Positions 1-5,740 of a DNA stretch of 5,740 nucleotides are shown one piece after another. Under the pieces are notes generated by a model that saw only the letters and a list, made by a program, of their open reading frames with translations, was not told the DNA's origin and did not search any database. This DNA is from an uncultured Bryobacteraceae bacterium (GTDB taxonomy: Bacteria > Acidobacteriota > Terriglobia > Bryobacterales > Bryobacteraceae). The stretch is from positions 1 through 5,740 of the forward strand of contig CAKZVG010000288.1 in NCBI GenBank assembly GCA_937921835.1, read 5' to 3'. Position numbers and translations under genes: made by a program. Within the stretch, counting starts at the first letter, position 1. Every line of letters starts with the position of its first letter.

Positions 1-1151
1 ATATAGCCCTTGGTCAGATCGCAGGTCCAGAAGCGCGCTTCCCCCTGGCCTGAACCGTGAATCGCGAACAGGATCGAGCAGGCTGGGCCGTCGAGCCGTT
101 TCTTGAGCGAGGCCTCGTTGAAGGGCGCCGCCACGCCGTTCCGGCACACGCGCACGCCTTGCAGGAAGATGTCCACCCGCGCCGGATCGAAGGGAACGCC
201 GGCGTTGCCGGCGGCCGAAAGGATCCGGCCCCAGTTGGCGTCCGAGCCAGCGATGGCGGTCTTCACCAGCGGCGAATTTGCGATGCCGCGCGCGATGGCG
301 GCGGCCTCGTCCTCGCTGCGCGCCCCGCTCACCTCGATGGTGATGGCCTTGGAGGCGCCTTCGCCGTCGCGCGCGATCTGCTCGGCGAGCTCGGCCAGGA
401 CCCGCGTGAGGACTTCCTGGAACACGGGGTGGTCCCGCGGGCCGACTTTCAACCCCGAGGCGCCATTGGCCAGCAGCGCGAGCATGTCGTTGGTTGAGGT
501 GTCGCCGTCCACCGACAGACGGTTGTAACTGCGCCGGACCGCCGCCAGTAGCATCGGGCGCAAATCGCGCGGCGCAATGGCGGCGTCGGTGACCACGAAG
601 GCGAGCGTGGTGGCCATGCGCGGATGGATCATGCCCGAACCCTTGGTCATGGCGGCGATGGACACGGTTCCGCCTTCCACCGAAAGTTCCGCGAAGGCCG
701 TCTTGACGCGCAGGTCGGTGGTGAGGATGGCTTCCGCGACGGCGGGGAAGGCCGCGGGCGAGAGCGACTTCACCAGCGCCGGGAGCTTGGCGGTGATGAG
801 CTTGGGATTCAACTCGACGCCGATGACGCCGGTGGAGGCGGGCAGCACCTGCTCGGCGGGCACTTTCAACAGCCGCGCCAGGGCGCGGGAGGTCGCCAGC
901 GCGACGCGTTCCCCGGTGCGGGTGGCGCAGTTGGCGTTGCCGGCGTTGATCAGCAGGGCCTTGACTTTTCCGCGCGAGGCCTTCAGATTGGCGCGCGCCA
1001 GGCGCACCGGCGCCGCCTGCACCAAGTTGGTGGTGAAGACCGCCGCCGCCGAAGCGGGTTCGCAGGAAACGATGAGCGCCAGATCATTTTTCCTGACCTT
1101 ACGAATTCCCGCGTAAGTGGCGGCGTATTTGTACCCAAGAGGCAGGATCAA
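1..1151 (-). CDS. argJ: Bifunctional ornithine acetyltransferase / N-acetylglutamate synthase (ArgJ), 3' end cut by window edge
   Basis: ArgJ moves the acetyl group from N-acetylornithine to glutamate (the recycling step of arginine synthesis) and in bifunctional forms also makes N-acetylglutamate from acetyl-CoA; it is cytosolic. My translation gives 383 complete codons before the left edge. The family is usually about 390-410 residues, so only a few C-terminal residues are missing. The N-terminus reads MILPLGYKYAATYAGIRK, followed by DLALI (23-27) and TNLVQAAPV (41-49). The oxyanion-hole pair is T107-G108 in ASTGVIG. The self-cleavage motif KGSGMIHPRMATTLAF (170-185) places the nucleophile at T181, with cleavage after A180. 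RDGEGASK (261-268) and DANWGRI (304-310) are also family hallmarks. The start is TTG at 1151, overlapping the fmt stop as TTGA, with a GGGGGA ribosome site 6 nt upstream. It is the last visible gene of the aroC-def-fmt-argJ run. The family is certain; whether it keeps the synthase activity cannot be read from sequence alone. Confidence 0.95.
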   Translation of the reverse strand, partial: MILPLGYKYAATYAGIRKVRKNDLALIVSCEPASAAAVFTTNLVQAAPVRLARANLKASRGKVKALLINAGNANCATRTGERVALATSRALARLLKVPAEQVLPASTGVIGVELNPKLITAKLPALVKSLSPAAFPAVAEAILTTDLRVKTAFAELSVEGGTVSIAAMTKGSGMIHPRMATTLAFVVTDAAIAPRDLRPMLLAAVRRSYNRLSVDGDTSTNDMLALLANGASGLKVGPRDHPVFQEVLTRVLAELAEQIARDGEGASKAITIEVSGARSEDEAAAIARGIANSPLVKTAIAGSDANWGRILSAAGNAGVPFDPARVDIFLQGVRVCRNGVAAPFNEASLKKRLDGPACSILFAIHGSGQGEARFWTCDLTKGY

Positions 1152-2086
1152 TTACTTTCCCCCAAGACTTCATTCTCCTTCACCCGCTGGCCGTTGAGGA
1201 ACTCCTCGCCCGAAATTCTTCTCCTGCCTTCGAGCTGCACTTCGAGCAGTTCCAGCGCCGAACCTTCTCCACAGGCCACCAGCAGGCGGGGCCGGCGCGG
1301 ATGCAGCGCGCCGGGCGGGCCGCCGAGGCGCTCCCCGGCCGGGCGCGTCTTCCAGACGTTCAGGGCCTGCCCGCGGAAGAGCGTGTGCGCGCCGGGCCAG
1401 GGCTGAAAGCCGCGCACGCGGTTGTGCACCTTGGCGGCGGGCCAGGACCAGTCCACCACGCCGTCTTCCTTCTTGAGAATGGGGGCGTAGGTGGCTTGCG
1501 AGGAATCCTGCGGGCGGGGCAGGAGCGTTCCGGCGGCCAGACCCGCCAGCGTTTCGACCAGCAGATCCGCGCCCATGGCCGCCAGCCGCGCCGAGAGTTC
1601 AGGGGCGGTTTCCTCCGGGCCGATGGGCGTCTCGCGCACCAGCAGAATGTCGCCCGTGTCGAGCCCGGCGTCGATCCGCATGGTGGTGACGCCGGTGGTG
1701 GTTTCGCCGTTGGCGATCGCCCACTGAATGGGTGCGGCGCCGCGGTACTTGGGCAGCAGCGAGGCGTGTACGTTGACGATGCCCAGCGGCGCAAGGGCGA
1801 TGACCGCCGGAGGAATGATCTGCCCGTAGCCCACCACCACCATGGCCTCCGGGCGAAGCGAGGCGAGCAACTGGCAGGCCTCGGGGCGGCGGACGCGTTC
1901 CGGCTGATGCACCGGCAGACCGAGCCGCAGCGCAGCCTCCTTCACGGGTGGAAAGGCCGGCTTGCCGCCCCGGCCCTTGGGCCGGTCGGGCTGGGTGAGG
2001 ACGGCGGCGATCTCATGGCCGGCGTGGGCGCAGGCTTCAAGCGACGGAACCGCGAAGGCGGGCGTGCCGAGAAAGACCAGGCGCAC
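1148..2086 (-). CDS. fmt: Methionyl-tRNA formyltransferase
   Basis: Fmt transfers a formyl group from 10-formyltetrahydrofolate to the amino group of Met on initiator tRNA, in the cytosol. The 312-residue length is normal for the family. The N-terminal Rossmann-like formyltransferase domain opens with RLVFLGTPAFAVPSLEA and contains TQPDRPKGRG (31-40). The catalytic triad is visible as N105 and H107 in VNVHASLLP and D143 in DAGLDTGDIL. The folate-site loop SLLPKYRGAAPIQWAI spans 109-124. The linker ATYAPILKKEDGVVDW (198-213) leads into the C-terminal tRNA-binding OB-like domain, with GFQPWPGAHT (226-235) and a final EEFLNGQRV. The start is GTG, 6 nt after the def stop. The ribosome site is weak, with GGAAG about 9 nt upstream inside the def stop region, so translation is probably coupled to def. 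The stop TGA overlaps the argJ TTG start. No key residue is missing. Confidence 0.97.
   Translation of the reverse strand: MRLVFLGTPAFAVPSLEACAHAGHEIAAVLTQPDRPKGRGGKPAFPPVKEAALRLGLPVHQPERVRRPEACQLLASLRPEAMVVVGYGQIIPPAVIALAPLGIVNVHASLLPKYRGAAPIQWAIANGETTTGVTTMRIDAGLDTGDILLVRETPIGPEETAPELSARLAAMGADLLVETLAGLAAGTLLPRPQDSSQATYAPILKKEDGVVDWSWPAAKVHNRVRGFQPWPGAHTLFRGQALNVWKTRPAGERLGGPPGALHPRRPRLLVACGEGSALELLEVQLEGRRRISGEEFLNGQRVKENEVLGESN
1158..1163 (-). promoter_or_regulatory. Ribosome binding site for argJ
   Basis: GGGGGA on the minus strand lies inside the last codons of fmt and ends 6 nt before the TTG at 1151. This spacing, together with the family-typical N-terminus that begins exactly there, decides the argJ start. 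Confidence 0.65.
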
Positions 2087-2092
2087 GGCCGC

Positions 2093-2608
2093 CTACTTCC
2101 ACTCTCCGGCCTTCTGGAGCTTGCGGATCTTGCGCCGGATGAGGTCGCGCCGCAACATGCCGATGTGGCTGATGTAGAGCCGGCCGTTGAGGTGATCGGT
2201 TTCGTGCAGGAAGGCGCGCGCCAGCAGTTCCTCGCCGGTCTTCTCGAAGTGCTCGCCCTTGACGTTCTGCGCGCGGACGGTGACGCGCAGCGCCCTGGGG
2301 ACCTGCTCGCGGAAACCGGGAATGCTCAGGCAGCCCTCCTCGCAGATCTGCCTGCCTTCGGCGCGGACGATCTCGGGGTTGATGAGCACCAGCTTTTCGT
2401 CCGGGTTCTGTCCGTTCGAGGTGTCGATGACGGCGATGCGCCGGCTGAAGCCGATTTGAGGCGCCGCCAGGCCCACGCCGCGCGCGGCGTACATAGATTC
2501 GAACATGTCCTCGATGAACTTCTCGAGTTCGGGCGTGCCGAAATCCGTCACCGTCTCGGCGGGGGTCTCCAGCACCGGGTTACCGTACTTGACGATGGGG
2601 TAGATCAA
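2093..2608 (-). CDS. def: Peptide deformylase
   Basis: Def is a metalloenzyme that removes the formyl group from the N-terminal formyl-methionine of nascent proteins at the ribosome. From the chosen start it is 171 residues, the usual size. All three active-site motifs are intact: GVGLAAPQIG (44-53, with Q51), EGCLSIPG (91-98, metal ligand C93) and HETDHLNG (135-142, metal ligands H135 and H139, catalytic E136). The basic tail around 153-164 is common in the family. The reading frame stays open upstream into aroC, to 2758, but those 50 residues are arginine-rich shadow translation of aroC. The true N-terminus MIYPIVKYGNPVLETPAE starts at TTG 2608, supported by GAGGAG 8 nt upstream. The gene begins 2 nt after the aroC stop and is followed by fmt, its functional partner. 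Confidence 0.97.
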   Translation of the reverse strand: MIYPIVKYGNPVLETPAETVTDFGTPELEKFIEDMFESMYAARGVGLAAPQIGFSRRIAVIDTSNGQNPDEKLVLINPEIVRAEGRQICEEGCLSIPGFREQVPRALRVTVRAQNVKGEHFEKTGEELLARAFLHETDHLNGRLYISHIGMLRRDLIRRKIRKLQKAGEWK

Positions 2609-2610
2609 CG

Positions 2611-3777
2611 CTAGAACTCCTCGAGCTGTTTGAGGTAGCCCTCGTAATTGCGGCGGGTCTCGGAGAGCGAGTCGCCTCCGAACTTCTCCAGGAAGGCCTG
2701 CGCGAGCACGATCGCAACCATGGCCTCGGCGATGACGCCCGCCGCGGGCACGACGCAAACGTCGCTGCGCTCATAAGCCGCCAGCGCCGGCTCGCGGGTC
2801 GCCAGGTCCACCGATTCAAGCGGGCGCCGGAGGGTGGAAATGGGCTTGAGGAAGCCGCGCACGACGATGTCCTGGCCGTTGGTCATGCCGCCTTCGACGC
2901 CGCCCGCGCGGTTGGCGCCGCGGAAGAAGCGGCGGTCCTGGCGGTGGTAGTGAATCGTGTCCTGAACGGCCGAGCCGAACGACGCCGCGCCTTGCCCGGC
3001 GTCGCCGATCTCCACTCCCTTGACCGCCTGAATGGAGACGACGGCCTGCGCCAGGCGGCCATCCAGGCGCGAATCCCAGGTGATGTGGGAGCCCAGCCCC
3101 GGCGGCACGCCGTGCGCCACGGCTTCAAAGACGCCGCCCACGGTGTCGCCGGTGCGGTAGGCCTCATCCACCACTTCCTTCATCCGCGCCTCGGTCTCCG
3201 GGTCAACGCAACCGAGCAGCACTTCGCCGCGGCGGCTGAGAGCGGCGATCTCCTCCCAGGCGGCGCGCCGCTCCAGGCGGACGCCGCCCACCGCCGTAAC
3301 GTGGCTCAGGACTTCGATGCCGAACTGGGCCAGCAGCGCCTTGGCCAGCGCCCCGGCCGCCACCCGCGCGGTGGTTTCGCGCGCGCTGGCGCGTTCGAGG
3401 ATGTAGCGCGCGTCGTGGAAGCCGTACTTCAGGGCGCCTGCCAGATCGGCGTGTCCCGGGCGCGGACGCGTCACCGGTTTCTTCTTCTCCTCCTGGCCCT
3501 GCCCGACCGGGAGCACTTCGGTCCAGTTCTTCCAGTCGGCGTTGCGAATCAGGATCGCAACGGGAGAACCGATGGTGATGGAGTGGCGCACGCCGGCCAC
3601 GATCTCCGCCCGGTCGGTCTCGATCTTCATGCGGCCGCCGCGGCCGTATCCCTGCTGCCGCCGCCAGAGTTCGCGGTTGACGGCATCGAGCGACACGGGC
3701 ACGCCGGCCGGCAAACCGGTCAGCGTGGCCACCAAATACTCGCCATGAGATTCGCCAGCGGTTTCAAAACGAAGCAT
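2611..3777 (-). CDS. aroC: Chorismate synthase
   Basis: AroC makes chorismate from 5-enolpyruvylshikimate-3-phosphate using reduced FMN. It is the last step of the shikimate pathway, cytosolic and usually tetrameric. The protein is 388 residues from ATG 3777, within the family range. Family signatures are all present: AGESHGEYLVATLTGLPAG (7-25) with catalytic H11; RGGRM (46-50); RPRPGHADLAGALKYG (104-119) with catalytic H109; RASARETTARVAAG (129-142); GGVEGGMTNGQDIVVRG (292-308); and RSDVCVVPAAGVIAEAM (337-353). A charged QGQEEKKK patch (94-101) precedes the second signature. The start could also be TTG 3792, adding five residues (a TAG lies directly upstream of that codon, so it cannot be longer). 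MLRFETAGESHG matches the usual N-terminus, so ATG is preferred, although neither start has a clear Shine-Dalgarno sequence. The stop TAG is followed two codons later by an in-frame TGA. def follows after 2 nt. Confidence 0.97.
   Translation of the reverse strand: MLRFETAGESHGEYLVATLTGLPAGVPVSLDAVNRELWRRQQGYGRGGRMKIETDRAEIVAGVRHSITIGSPVAILIRNADWKNWTEVLPVGQGQEEKKKPVTRPRPGHADLAGALKYGFHDARYILERASARETTARVAAGALAKALLAQFGIEVLSHVTAVGGVRLERRAAWEEIAALSRRGEVLLGCVDPETEARMKEVVDEAYRTGDTVGGVFEAVAHGVPPGLGSHITWDSRLDGRLAQAVVSIQAVKGVEIGDAGQGAASFGSAVQDTIHYHRQDRRFFRGANRAGGVEGGMTNGQDIVVRGFLKPISTLRRPLESVDLATREPALAAYERSDVCVVPAAGVIAEAMVAIVLAQAFLEKFGGDSLSETRRNYEGYLKQLEEF
2617..2622 (-). promoter_or_regulatory. Ribosome binding site for def
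   Basis: GAGGAG on the minus strand, within the Glu-Glu codons at the end of aroC, lies 8 nt before TTG 2608. It is a near-ideal Shine-Dalgarno sequence and favours this TTG over the longer upstream-open frame. Confidence 0.75.
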
Positions 3778-3837
3778 GGATGCGTACGGCAACTAAGAGA
3801 ATGAACAGATAGTTACATGGTAGCGGAAATCGCCCGG
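3778..3837 (-). other. 60-nt spacer upstream of aroC, possible leader
   Basis: This is the only real intergenic gap in the window. It is about 50% G+C (30 of 60 by my count), lower than the flanking genes. It would be the natural place for an aroC operon promoter, but I cannot point to a convincing -35/-10 pair. A weak TAGC...GCTA inverted repeat near the hypothetical gene's stop has no T-tract, so I do not call a terminator. It may simply be a transcribed spacer between two parts of one operon. Confidence 0.3.
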
Positions 3838-4572
3838 CTACGGCAGATTCTCCTCCAGCCAGGCGAGCATCTCCCGCTGTCTTGCGAATTCTCCGCTGGC
3901 GGCTTCGATGTTGACGTAGCGGACACCGCGGCGCGCCGCCAGCCGCGAAAGCGAGCCGTCGTCCTGGCGCGGTGCCCGGCGTTGCAGCACGGCGTTGTAA
4001 GGGGATTGGGCGAGGCGTTCGAAATCGGACGGATCGGTGGCCAGGAAGAACTCGTGCGGGCGCTCGCGGGCGGGCAGCCAGAGGCGGTCGCTGATGGGGA
4101 TTTCGTCTTCGACCGAATAGCCACGGCTGTTGTTGTGCAGGGCCACCAGCAGACCGTCCGCCGGCGGCAGGATGGCGCGCAGGAACTTCTCCCGGTCCCG
4201 GTCCAGCAGATCGAGCGCCCGCCGGATGGCGGCCTCGCCCGCGTCCGGATTCAACTTGCGGAGGTTGACCTCCGCGCCGGCGCGCGAGAACATGCGGTTG
4301 GGGTCGAGCCGCAGCCCCCCGGCCCGGACATGGCGCTCGCGGCTGGGCGTGAAGAAGGCCGTGCCGGAGGCGGTTTCGAGATGCTGGAGCAGCACGGCGC
4401 GGGCGGTCAGTTCGTCGCCGTGGATCCAAAGATACCGCCGCCGCGAGCGGCCCTTGCGGCGGACGCGGAAGCGCACGCCGGCGATTTCGGCCCGGCGCGG
4501 ACCGAAGGGCCACGGAAGCAGGAGCGAGGCGAGGAACTCGCGGCGCGACGGCGGGCTGGGAGGCGTCAACAA
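3838..4572 (-). CDS. Uncharacterised Tat-like exported protein with M14/aspartoacylase-like zinc-hydrolase motifs
   Basis: I do not recognise a named gene. The 244-residue protein starts with SRREFLASLLLPWPF (9-23), a twin-arginine-like signal with a short hydrophobic core, so export is possible but unproven. The body carries residues placed as in M14 carboxypeptidase / succinylglutamate desuccinylase-aspartoacylase folds: YLWIHGDELTAR (47-58) with an HxxE pair (H51, E54); LDPNRMFSR (89-97) with the substrate-binding Asn-Arg pair (N92, R93); LVALHNNSRGYS (142-153) with H146 as likely third ligand; and RYVNIEAASGE (218-228) with E223 as likely catalytic glutamate. YNAVLQ (192-197) and DDGSLS (204-209) look like further conserved blocks. 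From memory, similar uncharacterised proteins occur in other phyla. By inference it is a metallopeptidase or amidohydrolase; the substrate is unknown. Its TTG start at 4572 overlaps the nagA stop by 7 nt, so it is translationally coupled to nagA. A second TTG at 4569 is an alternative start. Confidence 0.8.
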   Translation of the reverse strand: MLTPPSPPSRREFLASLLLPWPFGPRRAEIAGVRFRVRRKGRSRRRYLWIHGDELTARAVLLQHLETASGTAFFTPSRERHVRAGGLRLDPNRMFSRAGAEVNLRKLNPDAGEAAIRRALDLLDRDREKFLRAILPPADGLLVALHNNSRGYSVEDEIPISDRLWLPARERPHEFFLATDPSDFERLAQSPYNAVLQRRAPRQDDGSLSRLAARRGVRYVNIEAASGEFARQREMLAWLEENLP

Positions 4573-5740
4573 ACCCGGCGGCCTCCCACGAAGGTCGCGG
4601 TTACGTTCAACTCGCCATCCAGGAGCACGGCGTCGGCGCGTTTGCCCCGCGCCAGGCTGCCGGTTTCACCGGAGATGCCGAGGATTTCGGCCGGGGTGAG
4701 CGAGGCCATGCGAACCGCCTGCCACAGCGGGCAGCCCGTCAGGCCGCGAAAGACGCGCACCATCTCGTTCATGCCGAACACGGATGAGGCCAGCGCCGTG
4801 CCATCGGGCACGCGCGCCTCGCGATTGCGCACCACGGCGGCGAGGCCGTGCCGCGGGCCGAAAGCGTACTCGCCGTCGGGCATTCCGGCGCCGCGCATGG
4901 CGTCGGTGACAATGGCCAGTTTCTCGCAGCCTTTGTTGCGCAGCGCGACCAGCAGCATTTCGCGCGAAAGGTGCTTGCCGTCGGCGATGACTTCGGAGCT
5001 GAGCCGGTGGTCGAGGAAGACCGCTTCGAGGATGCCCGCCGTGCGCGGGTTGGGCGTCATGCGCCAGCGGTTGTTCATGGCGCTGGTCATGGCGCAGTAG
5101 AGATGGGTGACATGGTTCACACCCCAGGCGGCGGCCTCGTCCATCTCGTGGAAGAGGGCCTCGCTGTGGCCCGCGCTGGCGTTGGCGCCGGCCTGCCGCA
5201 GGGCTTCGATGAGGGGGCGGGCGCCGGGCAGCTCGGGAGCGAGGGTCATGGAAGCGACCGGGCCGCGCTCAAGAATGGCGCGCCACTCGCCCGGATCGGG
5301 GTTGCGCACGTGTTGGGCGAGGTGGCAGCCCTTCTTGGACATGGCCAGGTAGGGACCCTCGATGTGCGCTCCCAGCGCGCGCCCGAAACGTTCACCGGCG
5401 GCGCGGTAGCGGTTCACGGCGTCGAGCGCGGCGAGGATCTCAGCGAGCGGCGCGGCGCAGGTGGTGGGGCACAGCGCGGCCGTGCCGTGCGAAGCGTGGA
5501 AGCGGAACACGCGTTCGACGTCCGCGGCGGAGGCGTCCATGAAGTCGCTTCCGCCGCCTCCGTGGACGTGAAGATCGATGAAGCCGGGGGCGATGTAGCC
5601 GCCGTGCGCGTCGATGAGTTCCGTCCCCGGCGGCACTTCAGCGCGAGGTCCGGCGTACTCGATTCGCCCACCGCGCGCGAGCAGCATTCCGTCTGGCACT
5701 TCGCCGCCGGCGGTGATCAGGGTCCCGTTGATGGCGGCCC
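4566..5740 (-). CDS. nagA: N-acetylglucosamine-6-phosphate deacetylase, 5' end cut by window edge
   Basis: NagA hydrolyses GlcNAc-6-phosphate to glucosamine-6-phosphate and acetate, feeding amino-sugar catabolism and cell-wall recycling in the cytosol. It is an amidohydrolase-superfamily TIM barrel with a small flanking beta domain. The first GTG in the window (5699) is probably not the start. The frame continues to the edge with 13 further codons (AAINGTLITAGGE) that form the expected first beta strand, with no ATG, GTG or TTG among them. Numbering from that GTG, the motifs are HVHGGG (44-49, H44 and H46), HIEGPY (112-117, metal ligand E114), AGHSEA (176-181, H178), NHVTHLYCAM (195-204, H199), IADGKH (238-243, H243) and the catalytic aspartate D266 in VTDAM. 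The C-terminus has GSLARGKRADAVLLD (347-361), typical of the superfamily. The substrate-site motif FNAM is YCAM here, so a related acyl-sugar substrate is possible. The stop TGA overlaps the start of the next gene. Confidence 0.9.
   Translation of the reverse strand, partial: AAINGTLITAGGEVPDGMLLARGGRIEYAGPRAEVPPGTELIDAHGGYIAPGFIDLHVHGGGGSDFMDASAADVERVFRFHASHGTAALCPTTCAAPLAEILAALDAVNRYRAAGERFGRALGAHIEGPYLAMSKKGCHLAQHVRNPDPGEWRAILERGPVASMTLAPELPGARPLIEALRQAGANASAGHSEALFHEMDEAAAWGVNHVTHLYCAMTSAMNNRWRMTPNPRTAGILEAVFLDHRLSSEVIADGKHLSREMLLVALRNKGCEKLAIVTDAMRGAGMPDGEYAFGPRHGLAAVVRNREARVPDGTALASSVFGMNEMVRVFRGLTGCPLWQAVRMASLTPAEILGISGETGSLARGKRADAVLLDGELNVTATFVGGRRVC
4582..4587 (-). promoter_or_regulatory. 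Ribosome binding site for the M14-like gene
   Basis: GGGAGG on the minus strand lies inside the last codons of nagA, 9 nt before TTG 4572 and 12 nt before TTG 4569. The spacing favours 4572 of the two tandem TTG codons. Confidence 0.6.

Noticed and set aside
57..1406. Several overlapping plus-strand open frames opposite argJ and the fmt end
   Set aside because: The minus-strand frame gives a full ArgJ sequence with all catalytic motifs; the plus-strand frames are compositional artefacts.
1301..2614. Long plus-strand open frame (437 codons) opposite fmt and def
   Set aside because: It is antisense to two clearly conserved genes. Its Arg/Gly/Ala/His-rich composition has no recognisable motifs and fits a GC-rich shadow frame.
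2609..2758. N-terminal extension of def by 50 residues into aroC
   Set aside because: The extension is arginine-rich and is aroC coding sequence in another frame. Family N-termini begin at MIYPIVKYG, and TTG 2608 has a strong ribosome site.
2944..3804. Plus-strand open frame (286 codons) opposite aroC
   Set aside because: Antisense shadow of chorismate synthase, with no motif or plausible domain.
3821..3840. Weak inverted repeat (TAGC...GCTA) as a terminator after the M14-like gene
   Set aside because: The stem is only about 4 bp plus a bulged pair and there is no T-tract on either strand.
3817..5100. Long plus-strand open frame (427 codons) opposite the M14-like gene and nagA
   Set aside because: Low-complexity shadow composition, no family motifs, and the opposite strand carries well-supported genes with good ribosome sites.
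5697..5699. GTG 5699 as the nagA start
   Set aside because: The 13 codons upstream to the edge continue the expected first beta strand of the amidohydrolase fold, so the real start lies just outside the window.

Overview
This is a GC-rich (roughly two-thirds G+C), gene-dense bacterial chromosomal segment. All six genes lie on the minus strand, so they are read from the right edge to the left edge. I see no mobile element, tRNA, rRNA, CRISPR array or phage signature. Codon use (strong G/C at third positions), the many TTG/GTG starts, and the look of the chorismate synthase, deformylase and Tat-type hypothetical protein suggest an acidobacterium, perhaps of the Bryobacterales/Solibacter group. 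That placement is from general familiarity, not a search, and is tentative.

Layout in transcription order: (1) nagA-like N-acetylglucosamine-6-phosphate deacetylase, 4566-5740, with its 5' end just beyond the right edge. (2) An uncharacterised 244-residue protein, 3838-4572, with a twin-arginine-like N-terminus and the residue pattern of an M14/aspartoacylase-like zinc hydrolase. It overlaps the nagA stop by 7 nt. (3) A 60-nt spacer of about 50% G+C, the only real intergenic gap. (4) aroC, chorismate synthase, 2611-3777. (5) def, peptide deformylase, 2093-2608. (6) fmt, methionyl-tRNA formyltransferase, 1148-2086. (7) argJ, ornithine acetyltransferase/N-acetylglutamate synthase, 1-1151, missing only its last few codons at the left edge. 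Spacings within aroC-def-fmt-argJ are 2 nt, 6 nt and a 4-nt overlap, so these four are almost certainly one operon. nagA and the hypothetical gene form a second tightly coupled pair that may or may not be co-transcribed with them.

Function: def and fmt are the matched pair of formyl-methionine metabolism. Fmt formylates initiator Met-tRNA and Def removes the formyl group from new proteins. aroC (last common step to aromatic amino acids) and argJ (arginine acetyl cycle) flank them, giving a mixed translation and amino-acid biosynthesis operon. The upstream pair is plausibly linked to amino-sugar or cell-wall turnover, but only NagA's role is well supported.

The most notable points are the uncharacterised M14-like protein, the substituted substrate-binding motif in NagA, the repeated TTGA stop/start junctions with non-ATG starts, and argJ lying directly behind fmt. 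I found nothing that looks like a wholly new biological system; this is mainly a housekeeping region.
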